DNA from: Candidatus Poseidoniaceae archaeon
Lineage (GTDB): Archaea; Thermoplasmatota; Poseidoniia; Poseidoniales; Poseidoniaceae
Assembly: GCA_013330925.1 (NCBI GenBank)
Contig: DUHJ01000183.1
Location: forward strand, 1 to 10,880
Direction of reading: 5' to 3'
Length of the DNA: 10,880 nt
Shown: piece after piece, positions 1-7,653 of the stretch
Position numbering within the stretch: position 1 is the first letter of the stretch
How the letters are laid out: every line of letters starts with the position of its first letter
Position numbers and translations under genes: made by a program
The notes under the pieces: model-generated
Told to the model about the DNA's origin: nothing
The model's database searches: none
What the model saw: only the letters and a program-made list of their open reading frames with translations

Positions 1-2
1 GC

Positions 3-392
3 CGCCGCTATCTCAAGCGAATTCAGCGTGCTCCTAGCCGATACGCACTGCAGGAAATCGCCTCCACCATCCAAAATGACCTGGATCGTCGGCACCTCTC
101 CTACGACGAGGCCCTCAACTTGGGCAACGTCATCCAACATCACGCAGACCGTTTGCCCGGCGACACCATCGTGTACGCCATTTCCGACCGGGACGCCTAC
201 CGTCGCACGTTGGAGCTGTACCTGAAGGACGCCGTGCTGTCTCGGACCGAACAACTCCTGCTCTGGGAAGAGCGACGCCGACTCGGCATCAGCGACAGCG
301 AACACGATCGATTGCTCAACCAACTTGTCGAGCAAATGAAGCGTCAAGGCAAGACCGTCGCAGTTCACGCATTCAAGAGGGCGAGCGCATGA
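3..392 (+). CDS. 3' end of a helical charged protein of unknown function (TerB-like motif, partial)
   Basis: This open frame enters from the left edge of the window and stops at the TGA at 390-392, giving about 129 residues. The start codon is outside the window; an internal ATG at 120 is probably not the start, because the frame is open and protein-like upstream of it. The product is rich in Arg, Glu, Leu and His, has no membrane segment and looks wholly alpha-helical. Near the C-terminus a stretch reading roughly L-K-D-A-V-L-S-x-x-E-Q followed by R-L-G-I-S-D-S-E-H resembles the repeated 'DGxIsxxE...LGIsxxEH' pattern of TerB-like and related helical domains. That is a pattern resemblance only and I do not assign a function. 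Its stop codon overlaps the ATG of the next gene (ATGA at 389-392), so the two are probably translationally coupled. Confidence 0.7.
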   Translation, partial: RRYLKRIQRAPSRYALQEIASTIQNDLDRRHLSYDEALNLGNVIQHHADRLPGDTIVYAISDRDAYRRTLELYLKDAVLSRTEQLLLWEERRRLGISDSEHDRLLNQLVEQMKRQGKTVAVHAFKRASA

Positions 393-3300
393 CCTTTTTC
401 GGCCGTGCGTCCTCCATCGGGCTGGTCGCCCTGTTGCTTCTGACCCTGGCCACTCCCTTGGCCACGCCGGCAGCGGAAGCAACTTCTGGAAGGGCGGGCC
501 CTGATTTCAGCGTCACTGCGCTCACCTTGGACAACCATGGGTCGGTGCTCGTCGATGATGCAGGTCTCATCAGCGTCGTTGCTGCACCGGGCGATCATAC
601 CGTGCGCATCGAGGTGGCCAATGTCGGTACGCTTGCTGGAAGCGCAACCCTTGAACTCGTTCACAAAGGCTCACCCACGGCCTTCGAGGTCGTCGTGGAC
701 CAGATGTCCACCGGCAGCCTCGCGCCCGGCGCCGCTCCTTCGGTCTTTTTGATGACGTGGACCGCCGCCACCGGGCAGGATCAGACCCTTTTCGCACGCG
801 TGCAGTCCCTGCAAGACGGGAACACCATGAACGACGAGCGCGAGTTGGGCTTGGACGTAGAACGGTACCTCGAAGCCAACACCATCGACACCTCCCACCC
901 CACACCAAGCCCCGGCCAATCCACGGCCAGGCTCTCCCTTGGCACCCACGACCTCACCGCCACGGTGCGCAACGACGGTGTCCTTCCGGTCAGCGCAGAG
1001 ATGGACGTGGTCCTGACGCCGCTTGGCGGCGGCGCTTCTCAAACGCTGACCTCCAACACCATCGCCGTGCTTGCGGCCGGTTCCTTGCACCAACCCTCGG
1101 CGTCGGATGTCCTCTTGGTCTCGGTCGATGCCACTGGTTTGTCCGGTGGTTGGAACGTGACGATGACGGTGGAATTCACTGGCCCATCGTGGACCGACGT
1201 GACCCAAGTGGCCGCCTTTGACGTCGTCTTTTCCGACTATGCCGCCGTCCTCGACGCCCCGGACGACCGCACGTTGCAACCTGGTACCTCCAAGGTGCTG
1301 ACCTTCGAACTCGACAACAACGGACAACAACTGGACAGTTGGAACATCGCCACCCACACCTTGCTTGGTTGGACCGACACCTCGTCCTTCCCCGTCAACA
1401 GCGGCCCAGTTGCTCCAGGAAACGCCCTTGAGTTTGTGGCCACGGTGGACGTGCCGATTACGGCCTCGCGCGGCGACACCGAAGTCCTCACGGTCACCTT
1501 CACGTCCCAAGGCTCCAGTCCACAGTACACGCTCCAAGCCGTGGTTCTCATCACGGCGGGGGAGCTCTACTTGGCCGAGGTGGACCTCGACAACACCAGC
1601 GTCAGCGTGGTGCCCGGTTCGCCGACCGACATTTCCCTCAACATCACCAACCAAGGCAACGTGGACACCAACTTCCAATTGACGGCAGGCTTCTCCCCCG
1701 CACCGCTGGGTTGGGATGCGGAGATCTCCGTGCCCCAGACGGGTTACATTGCTCCCGGGGAAACCAGTCGAATCAAGGTGACCGTGACCCCCGCCCACAT
1801 CAGTTCGCCGCTCAATCCTGCGGAATTGAACAAAGAAGGCGATGTGCTCGACATCTGGATCGGTGCCTCGGCCGTGAACGGCATCCCCGTCACGGACCAA
1901 CTGGAACTGACCGTTGCCCCGGTCATCGTGGTCGACCCCGGTCTCCAGACCGACCTGCTCGAATTGAGCGAAGCCGACGTGCGTGCTTCCCGTTACGGCA
2001 TCGGATACGACGCCGTGGTGCCAATGGACTTGGAGGTCCGGCATAACTTGGTTCAGGACGTCAACGAATTGGTCAACGCCACGGTCGAGGTTTCTGACGT
2101 TCGCTTTACGTCGTACGGCGGCGCTGGTGGCTTCTCGGAGACCTCGCGATGGTCGTTTACCCCTTCGCCTGAAAACGCCACCAACATGACCCTTGGCACC
2201 ACCAATCCAGCGGTGCTTTCCGTTCAAGGTCCGGCCGATGCCTTGCCGCTGGCAGGCCTTCTCGAAGCCGACGTGACCGTGACGCCCACGCTCTCCACCA
2301 CGCACACGCTTGGAGGGGTCAGCGCAGAGGCCGTGACCCGAACCGTCAGCGTTTCCGTCCCTGGCGTCAACGACGGTGAGATCATCGAAGGCGGCGTTCG
2401 TACGGCCGACGTTGGCGTGGCATCCACCTTCCCCATCGGTGTGCGAAACGCCGGCAACGACGTGTCCAACTACACCATCACGCTGCTCAACACCCTCCCC
2501 GTCACGTGGTCGGCCTCCCTTGGCACCTCTGGTGGTCTGATGACGACCGTGAGCAGTTTGCCGTCTCCCGTCGCGGTGTATCCTGACGTGACCAGCACCG
2601 CCCACGAGACCACCTTTGACCTGACCGTCACCTCCGACCCCTTGACGCAGGCCGGTTCCATCACCTACGTGGATTTGGAAATCTCAAACAGCGACACGGG
2701 GGACGTGCTTGGCCAGGCGTCCATCCCCATCACCGTGGAGGCCTTCGTCGACGCCGAGTTGGACCCCAACTACAGGTTGGTGAACTTGAGCATCTTCGAA
2801 TCGCCGCTGACCAGCCTGACCATGACGAACACCGGGAACACCCCAGCTCAGTTTTCCGTGTCGATCGTGGATCCCGATGACGAGGTCGATTTCACCCTCA
2901 CCAGCAGCCCCTCGGTGCTCATTGGCGCCGGTTTCAGCGACGGCGTGAAGATTCAACTCACGCCCACCGCAGAAGCCGCAGCGGACGTCAACTATTCGGC
3001 CACCGTGGTCGTCACGGTGACCGACGGCCCTGTTCTCGAAGCCGTGATTCAGGCCAACGTCAGCGAGATGGACGATGTGGCGCTGGTGTTCGACACGTCC
3101 TTGGACGACGATGCGGGGACCACCGGTGTCCAACACAACGCCATTCCAGGAACGACGGTGAACCTGCCGTTCACCCTTACCAACAGCGGCAACTACCTCG
3201 AGGACCTGACCTTGGAAACTGAAATTGACGACGGTTGGGGCGCCAACTTAGACGTCTATTCCGCCCAATTGGCCATCGATGCCAGTCAGGTCGGCACGTT

Positions 3301-5323
3301 GTCCGTCATCGTCCCTGCCCTTGGAGGCGCAGCCTCGCTCGACCGCGGCGACGTGCATCAGGTCACCATCTATGCGAACGACACCGCCACCGGGGCTCTG
3401 CGAACGATTGGTACCGTGGACGTGGTGATCGCACCGCTGTTCGACATCAGCAGCCCGAACTGGCCGGCGGATTTGCTCTTCCATCGTGGCTTGTCGCAAG
3501 ACATCAGTGCGTCGGTGAGGAACATCGGCAACGCCGACATCGAGGTCAACGTCGATGTCGCACTCTTCCGTCCCGGGACGGACCAAGTCAGCGATGACTG
3601 GGTCTTGGTCAGCCCCGCCACGCAAGTCGTGACGCTCCGTCGTGGCGTGGACACCACGCTCGACGTCACGGTGGAATTGGTCGAACTCGAACCCCTTCTC
3701 TCGCTTCAGGGCGAACTGCGCGTGACCCTCACGCCCGTGGACACAAGCGTGAGCGGCTCCGCAGTGCTGGAAACGAACCTGGCCGTGTCAAGGATGTTCC
3801 AGAACGAACCGGACGTGTTCATGCCTGGCCTGAACGACGGCGTCGAGAACCGACCGTTCATGTGGACCCACATCCCAGCGAGCGCCTCCACAGCAGCCGT
3901 TTACGAACTCGAACTTTGCTCCGCGCAGCGGTTGGTCCAGCCCGCCATCCTCGCCCCCGGCATCGACGCCTCGTCGTTGCTGTGGGACTTCCAACTCGTG
4001 ACGGGCAGCGGTGCCGCCCAAACCCATGATTTGGACCTCGCCGCCTCCGGTTGCGCTGGCGACGACCTGATCACCCTCCCCCTGAGGCAAGCATGGGACA
4101 CCTCTGGTGCCCCGACGATGGCCATCGATGCTCCTGACCGGCCCAACCTCCTTCCAGGCGACGGTTGGGACCTGACCTTCAGGTTGTACCATCCCAACGA
4201 GAACAACGGGTACACCGAGTACACGGAAGCGACCTACAGGTACCAACTCGACACCAAGGCCGACCCCGCTTTCGACCTCGAAGACGTGGCCGAGGAATGG
4301 AGCATCACCGGAGACCGCCTCATGGAAGGCGTGTCCACGAACCTCAGCCTTGACCTCGTCAACTACGGGACGTCAATGGCGGTGATGGTTCAGCCTGTCC
4401 TTACCTGCGAAGGGGCCGAGGTGTTGAGCAGTCCCGACCTCATCCCTCTCATCAGCCCCGGTGAAACCGTCAACGTTCAGTGGGAGATTCAGCCGATCAG
4501 CATGGACTGGTGGCTCAGTTCCTCGCAACTCCGGTGCACGGCGGATTGGACCTCGGAGGTATCCGACACCTTCGGTGACGAACTCGACAACAACGTCCTG
4601 ATCATCGAGGAAGAGGTCGTCGCTTGGTCCCCTCGTCCCATTGTCGTGCTCGCAGGAGCTGCCGCGGGATTGCTTTTGGCCGCGCTCTTTGTGGCCCTTC
4701 GAAATCAGAACGACAATTTCCGCCTTGCTGCGGTGTACGCCGGCCTGTTGGGATTGGGCTTCTCCTTCCACCTGCTCTCCATCGTCTGGTGGGGCCCAGT
4801 GGTCCTCGCCGTGGCCGCTTTGTGGACCTGGCGCATGAGCTGGCGCGCGTCAGAGGAATTCCGAGTGCTGCACGAGGATTACCAACGGCAACGCAAGGGC
4901 CTCTCGACCATGTACGCCGACCACTTTGAGGCCCTCAGCGACACGCAACGGGCCTTGACCACCATCCTCTCTCTCCCGATCTTCGGCTTCATGCTCATCG
5001 TGATGGGCGTCCCCGCGCAGGTGCCGGACAACAACCTCAACGGGGCAACGTTGCTTGCTTACCTCATCGTCGTCTCCTTTGGCGTCATCTACCTCCTCCG
5101 CCGAAGCAACAAAACTTACGGACGCATCTATGGTCGGTTGACGGACATCGAAACCGCCTCGGCACGCATCGAGCGCGACTTGGCCGATCCAGCCCGGCTG
5201 CTTGGCGACCTCGCCGAGGACGGGCTTGGGTTGGCCGACCTGCTTGACGAAGCCAGCCAAGCCGCTCGTGAACTCAGCGAGACCGTCGATTGGGACGAAC
5301 AGGAGGTGGCCGACGATGCCTGA
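389..5323 (+). CDS. giant secreted/membrane-anchored beta-domain protein, five predicted membrane helices, function unknown
   Basis: The product has 1644 residues. Residues 1 to about 30 form a Sec-type signal peptide (short basic start, a Leu/Ala-rich core, then A-T-P-A-A). Residues about 35-1400 are a long run of beta-rich domains. Recurring N-x-G-x motifs ('NVGT', 'NQGN', 'NAGND', 'NTGNT', 'NSGN', 'NIGN') and 'aPG/aPGet' turns are typical of CARDB, NEW3 and COG1361/COG1470-like Ig-fold repeats. Many N-x-S/T sequons are present. The only cysteines I see are at about 1177, 1222, 1340 and 1383, spaced as if to form two disulfides near the membrane. Hydrophobic helices lie at about 1417-1438, 1446-1462, 1467-1481, 1524-1543 and 1551-1570. 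With the signal peptide removed, this puts the ectodomain outside and a helical acidic tail of about 70 residues inside, in agreement with the Arg-rich loops. The ATG overlaps the upstream stop by 4 nt, and its own stop overlaps the start of the next gene. The role is unknown; an envelope scaffold linked to the archaellum is inferred from position only. Confidence 0.85.
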   Translation: MTFFGRASSIGLVALLLLTLATPLATPAAEATSGRAGPDFSVTALTLDNHGSVLVDDAGLISVVAAPGDHTVRIEVANVGTLAGSATLELVHKGSPTAFEVVVDQMSTGSLAPGAAPSVFLMTWTAATGQDQTLFARVQSLQDGNTMNDERELGLDVERYLEANTIDTSHPTPSPGQSTARLSLGTHDLTATVRNDGVLPVSAEMDVVLTPLGGGASQTLTSNTIAVLAAGSLHQPSASDVLLVSVDATGLSGGWNVTMTVEFTGPSWTDVTQVAAFDVVFSDYAAVLDAPDDRTLQPGTSKVLTFELDNNGQQLDSWNIATHTLLGWTDTSSFPVNSGPVAPGNALEFVATVDVPITASRGDTEVLTVTFTSQGSSPQYTLQAVVLITAGELYLAEVDLDNTSVSVVPGSPTDISLNITNQGNVDTNFQLTAGFSPAPLGWDAEISVPQTGYIAPGETSRIKVTVTPAHISSPLNPAELNKEGDVLDIWIGASAVNGIPVTDQLELTVAPVIVVDPGLQTDLLELSEADVRASRYGIGYDAVVPMDLEVRHNLVQDVNELVNATVEVSDVRFTSYGGAGGFSETSRWSFTPSPENATNMTLGTTNPAVLSVQGPADALPLAGLLEADVTVTPTLSTTHTLGGVSAEAVTRTVSVSVPGVNDGEIIEGGVRTADVGVASTFPIGVRNAGNDVSNYTITLLNTLPVTWSASLGTSGGLMTTVSSLPSPVAVYPDVTSTAHETTFDLTVTSDPLTQAGSITYVDLEISNSDTGDVLGQASIPITVEAFVDAELDPNYRLVNLSIFESPLTSLTMTNTGNTPAQFSVSIVDPDDEVDFTLTSSPSVLIGAGFSDGVKIQLTPTAEAAADVNYSATVVVTVTDGPVLEAVIQANVSEMDDVALVFDTSLDDDAGTTGVQHNAIPGTTVNLPFTLTNSGNYLEDLTLETEIDDGWGANLDVYSAQLAIDASQVGTLSVIVPALGGAASLDRGDVHQVTIYANDTATGALRTIGTVDVVIAPLFDISSPNWPADLLFHRGLSQDISASVRNIGNADIEVNVDVALFRPGTDQVSDDWVLVSPATQVVTLRRGVDTTLDVTVELVELEPLLSLQGELRVTLTPVDTSVSGSAVLETNLAVSRMFQNEPDVFMPGLNDGVENRPFMWTHIPASASTAAVYELELCSAQRLVQPAILAPGIDASSLLWDFQLVTGSGAAQTHDLDLAASGCAGDDLITLPLRQAWDTSGAPTMAIDAPDRPNLLPGDGWDLTFRLYHPNENNGYTEYTEATYRYQLDTKADPAFDLEDVAEEWSITGDRLMEGVSTNLSLDLVNYGTSMAVMVQPVLTCEGAEVLSSPDLIPLISPGETVNVQWEIQPISMDWWLSSSQLRCTADWTSEVSDTFGDELDNNVLIIEEEVVAWSPRPIVVLAGAAAGLLLAALFVALRNQNDNFRLAAVYAGLLGLGFSFHLLSIVWWGPVVLAVAALWTWRMSWRASEEFRVLHEDYQRQRKGLSTMYADHFEALSDTQRALTTILSLPIFGFMLIVMGVPAQVPDNNLNGATLLAYLIVVSFGVIYLLRRSNKTYGRIYGRLTDIETASARIERDLADPARLLGDLAEDGLGLADLLDEASQAARELSETVDWDEQEVADDA
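5302..5308 (+). promoter_or_regulatory. Shine-Dalgarno GGAGGTG that fixes the start of the 379-residue gene
   Basis: This GGAGGTG lies inside the end of the giant membrane protein gene, 7 nt before the ATG at 5316. It supports that start over the longer open frame, which begins at 5202 within the upstream gene. Confidence 0.8.
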
Positions 5324-6455
5324 AGATCAGGACGTTGAGAAGCCAGAGGTCCCGTTCGAGCCCGCCGAGGGCGAAGACGTGGCCGTGCCCCTGGACGACA
5401 TCCCGATGGAGGGTGTCGAACACACCGATGTGCCGGATGAGGGGGACGACTTCGATGTTGAGGAGTTGGAGAAGGAGGGTTTCGAGGACGTCGCGTTCGA
5501 AGAAGAGGAAGACCGTCCGGCCGTGGCGTCGGCACGCCAAAACCTCGATTCGGCCGTCACCACGGTGCTCAACAGGCAGGTCAATTCCCTCGCGCGCACT
5601 GAACTTGACGTCGCAGAAGCTCGCTCGCACCTGAACAGCCACCGCCTCCGCCGTGCGCTGAAGACCGTTCTTCGCGCGGAGAAGGCCCTCGAAGACCTCA
5701 AGGAATCTGTGCTTCATTTGCGACGTTCCATGGCCTTGCTGCATCGCTTGCTCAAGGAAAAGTCGCACGTGTCGCACAGCGAGGTCGAGCACATTCTGCT
5801 CCGTCTGCGCGACGCGACAGGTGCAGCGGAAGCAGGCGAAGTCGGCGTGGCGGCCGGTGAGGTCGAAGGCTTGGTTGACGACCTGATCGGCGGAGACACC
5901 TCCACCCTGAACCCCTTCCTGTTCCGTCACTTTTGGCTGGGCATCGACACCCGCTGGCCCGCCGGCGGCGACATGGGCGTGATGATCGTCCGCATCATCA
6001 ACGACGGCCCCATCACCCTTCCCATGATGCGCATGCATCCGCCGGTGCCCGCCGGATGGACGTCAGACCCCGAACTGATCGACGTGCCCAGCATTGCGCC
6101 CGGGGGCAACCTTCCGGTCCGCTTCGAAATCACCGCTGATCGCCGCTACGGTGCCGACGAAATCCCGTTGGCCCGAAAATTGGCGCTTACCGTCGGCTAT
6201 GAGATGCGCTCAGGCGACATCGTCTGCACCGTACGGGCGCAAAACCGCTCCATGGAACCGCTCGTGGACGTGCTCATCGACCCGTGGTATCCCCCGGGCT
6301 ACACGTCGGACGCACTTCCGATGCTGCCTCGTCTGGAACCAGACGAAGTGGCGAACATCCGTATTCCACTCCGCATTGACATCGGTGGGCCTCGTGAAGG
6401 CCCATCTTCAAACTCCACCCCCGCACGACGGGGGGGAAAAAAACACACAACATGA
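5316..6455 (+). CDS. cytoplasmic protein: acidic N-terminus, coiled coil and C-terminal beta-rich domain, function unknown
   Basis: The product has 379 residues. I chose the ATG at 5316 because an excellent Shine-Dalgarno GGAGGTG (5302-5308) sits 7 nt upstream and the start overlaps the end of the giant membrane protein gene by 8 nt; the frame is open further upstream, but that stretch is a shadow of the upstream gene. Residues 1-67 are strongly acidic and probably disordered. Residues about 70-150 form a long Leu/Arg/Glu-rich coiled coil, with further helix to about 192. Residues about 200-358 are beta-rich, with Gly-Trp and 'D/N-x-GP' turns (for example 'NDGPITLP' and 'PAGW', then 'PPGYTSD' near 327-332), suggesting one or two Ig-like sandwich units. 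No signal peptide or membrane helix is visible, so it should be cytosolic, and the cytoplasmic tail of its neighbour is an obvious candidate partner. The C-terminal tail (about 359-379) is low-complexity and basic and coincides with the hairpins and the G7A7 run before the archaellin genes. I do not recognise the family. Confidence 0.85.
   Translation: MPEDQDVEKPEVPFEPAEGEDVAVPLDDIPMEGVEHTDVPDEGDDFDVEELEKEGFEDVAFEEEEDRPAVASARQNLDSAVTTVLNRQVNSLARTELDVAEARSHLNSHRLRRALKTVLRAEKALEDLKESVLHLRRSMALLHRLLKEKSHVSHSEVEHILLRLRDATGAAEAGEVGVAAGEVEGLVDDLIGGDTSTLNPFLFRHFWLGIDTRWPAGGDMGVMIVRIINDGPITLPMMRMHPPVPAGWTSDPELIDVPSIAPGGNLPVRFEITADRRYGADEIPLARKLALTVGYEMRSGDIVCTVRAQNRSMEPLVDVLIDPWYPPGYTSDALPMLPRLEPDEVANIRIPLRIDIGGPREGPSSNSTPARRGGKKHTT
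6384..6406 (+). promoter_or_regulatory. hairpin 1 upstream of the first archaellin
   Basis: TGGGCCT (6386-6392) and AGGCCCA (6398-6404) form a perfect 7-bp stem around the loop CGTGA. It can be lengthened by a G.U and a G-C pair to 6384/6406. It lies in the last codons of the 379-residue gene. Only a weak ATCTTC follows, so it is not a convincing intrinsic terminator. A role in mRNA processing or stability at the border of the archaellin message is inference. Confidence 0.5.
6418..6443 (+). promoter_or_regulatory. hairpin 2 plus G7A7 homopolymer run before the archaellin genes
   Basis: CCCCCG (6418-6423) pairs with CGGGGG (6429-6434) around the loop CACGA. Seven G (6430-6436) run directly into seven A (6437-6443). 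The downstream tract is A rather than T on the sense strand, so a U-tract terminator is not formed. The AT-rich stretch at 6437-6472 stands out from GC-rich surroundings and is the only place near here where an internal promoter or TATA-like element might sit, but I see no clear BRE/TATA consensus. The run is also a likely spot for sequencing error. Confidence 0.4.
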
Positions 6456-6466
6456 GGTGAACAAAA

Positions 6467-7033
6467 ATGAACAACGAACGAAACGAAACGCGCGATAACG
6501 CCGCGGCGATCGGGATTGGTGCGATGATTGTCTTCATCGCCCTCATCCTGGTGGCAGCGGTTGCGGCGGCGGTCATCATTCAGACCGCTGAAAAGCTGCA
6601 ACAGAACGCCCAGTCTGCGGGTGACGACACGCAAGAACAGATGTCCACGAAAGTGGTCCTGCTCTCGACCGTCATCTGGGACATGACCGGTGGTACTGAG
6701 ACACTCTTCAGCACCTTCGAGCTTGCTGCTGGCAGCAACCCCGTGGTGCCTGGTGACGTGTCCTACACCGTCGTCTGCGACGACGGTGCGGGTGGCACGG
6801 CCTTCGCTGCCGGGAACTTCGGCGGCGCTGAAGACCACACCGGTGACGGAACCGGTGGCGCTCTGGCCTCCCTTGACCCCGGTACGACCTACGTCGTGCA
6901 GATGGACGTCTCCAACTGCGTGCCTACCGCAAACACGGCCAACATCTTGGTGTTGAGCGTCGTTGGCGGCGGTCAGACCTACGAAGAACTCCAGTACGGA
7001 AGCTCCCCGGCCGTCGGGGACGTCGTCGTTTGA
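6467..7033 (+). CDS. flaB: archaellin (major archaellum filament subunit), copy 1
   Basis: The product has 188 residues. The archaellin signature is clear: a short polar leader (residues 1 to about 12), then a class III-type hydrophobic helix (about 15-39, with I-G-I-G-A-M-I-V-F-I-A and V-A-A-V-A-A-A) and the family's I-Q-T-A-E-K-L-Q-Q-N-A-Q continuation. The N-terminal helix packs in the filament core; the Gly/Thr/Val-rich remainder is the outer beta domain. The length is near the short end for archaellins. C104 and C151 have counterparts in the next gene. The mature part has no N-x-S/T sequon. The usual [KR]-G cleavage site for the prearchaellin peptidase (FlaK/PibD type) is absent; the leader reads R-D-N-A-A-A before the helix. 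The start is fixed by GAGGTGA (6454-6460), 6 nt upstream. The upstream gene ends 11 nt before. Confidence 0.95.
   Translation: MNNERNETRDNAAAIGIGAMIVFIALILVAAVAAAVIIQTAEKLQQNAQSAGDDTQEQMSTKVVLLSTVIWDMTGGTETLFSTFELAAGSNPVVPGDVSYTVVCDDGAGGTAFAAGNFGGAEDHTGDGTGGALASLDPGTTYVVQMDVSNCVPTANTANILVLSVVGGGQTYEELQYGSSPAVGDVVV
6503..6616 (+). repeat. archaellin N-terminal core repeat, unit 1
   Basis: This segment encodes 38 residues identical to those at 7095-7208. The DNA copies differ mainly at third codon positions, so the match is kept by protein-level selection after an old tandem duplication. It is not a fresh copy. Confidence 0.8.
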
Positions 7034-7043
7034 GGTGATTACC

Positions 7044-7649
7044 ATGAAGAACACGAACATGAAGAACAACAACACGCAAGAACAGGACACCATGGCCGCG
7101 ATCGGCATCGGTGCGATGATCGTTTTCATCGCATTGATCCTCGTCGCAGCCGTGGCCGCTGCGGTCATCATTCAGACCGCGGAGAAGCTCCAGCAGAACG
7201 CCCAGTCGACCGGTGAGGACACCACGGACGAAATGTCCGGTAAGGTGCAAATCCTCAACGTCTTCGTCAATGACGGTGCCGCCTCCTACGAAGTCTACTT
7301 CCGCCTTGCTGCGGGCAGCGACGACACGGCCGACACCGACATCCTGTGGCAGGTCTCCTGCGACGACGGTGCAGGCGCATTCCAGTACATTGCCGGTAAC
7401 TTCGGCGATGCTTCTGGTGGCTCGGTCGTCGACCTCGGCGACAACGCCGCAGCCGATGTTGACGACGTTGAAGCGGGTACCGCATACCGGTACACGCTCG
7501 ACGCGACCGGCGGTGGCGGCGACTGCAGCCCTGACGCGCTCTTTGCAGCCAACGTCAAGGCCACGCTGTACATTCACGTCGTCGGCGGCGGCACGACCTA
7601 TGACATCCTCAAGGTCAACGACGCCACCGAAGGCGCTGTGGTGGTCTGA
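7044..7649 (+). CDS. flaB: archaellin (archaellum filament subunit), copy 2
   Basis: The product has 201 residues and is a tandem paralogue of the preceding gene. Residues 18-55 are identical to residues 13-50 of copy 1 (the helical filament core). The outer domain has diverged but keeps landmarks: F-x-L-A-A-G-S, C-D-D-G-A-G, A-G-N-F-G, a second cysteine (C106 and C161) and V-V-G-G-G-x-T-Y near the C-terminus. I chose the ATG at 7044 because GAGGTGA (7032-7038) lies 5 nt upstream; the next in-frame ATG (7059) has no Shine-Dalgarno, and the frame open further upstream overlaps copy 1 without protein character. The leader (M-K-N-T-N ... Q-E-Q-D-T-M-A-A-I) is Asn/Gln-rich and, like copy 1, lacks the Lys/Arg-Gly processing site. 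No N-glycosylation sequon occurs after the leader. The two archaellins may form mixed filaments or serve as major and minor (hook or basal) subunits; the sequence does not say which. Confidence 0.95.
   Translation: MKNTNMKNNNTQEQDTMAAIGIGAMIVFIALILVAAVAAAVIIQTAEKLQQNAQSTGEDTTDEMSGKVQILNVFVNDGAASYEVYFRLAAGSDDTADTDILWQVSCDDGAGAFQYIAGNFGDASGGSVVDLGDNAAADVDDVEAGTAYRYTLDATGGGGDCSPDALFAANVKATLYIHVVGGGTTYDILKVNDATEGAVVV
7095..7208 (+). repeat. archaellin N-terminal core repeat, unit 2
   Basis: This is the partner of 6503-6616, with identical encoded residues and mostly synonymous DNA differences. It covers the filament-core helix of the second archaellin. Confidence 0.8.
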
Positions 7650-7653
7650 TCCG

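Noticed and set aside
671..2605. A 644-codon open frame on the minus strand opposite the giant membrane protein gene
   Set aside because: It is rich in Arg, Gly, His and Val with no domain pattern, signal or ribosome binding site. It mirrors the codon bias of the GC-rich sense gene, whose product has a clear signal peptide, repeats and membrane helices.
6384..6443. Intrinsic terminator before the archaellins
   Set aside because: The hairpins are followed by ATCTTC or an A-run on the sense strand. No T-tract is present, so neither fits a terminator in the direction of transcription.
6963..7043. Longer N-terminus for archaellin copy 2 from an ATG at 6963
   Set aside because: It would lie inside archaellin copy 1 and add 27 residues before the leader. 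The ATG at 7044 has a well-placed Shine-Dalgarno.
6299..7171. Long minus-strand open frames across the archaellin genes (also 6924-7871)
   Set aside because: Both lie opposite certain archaellin genes. The apparent repeat between the frames is only the reverse complement of the duplicated archaellin core.
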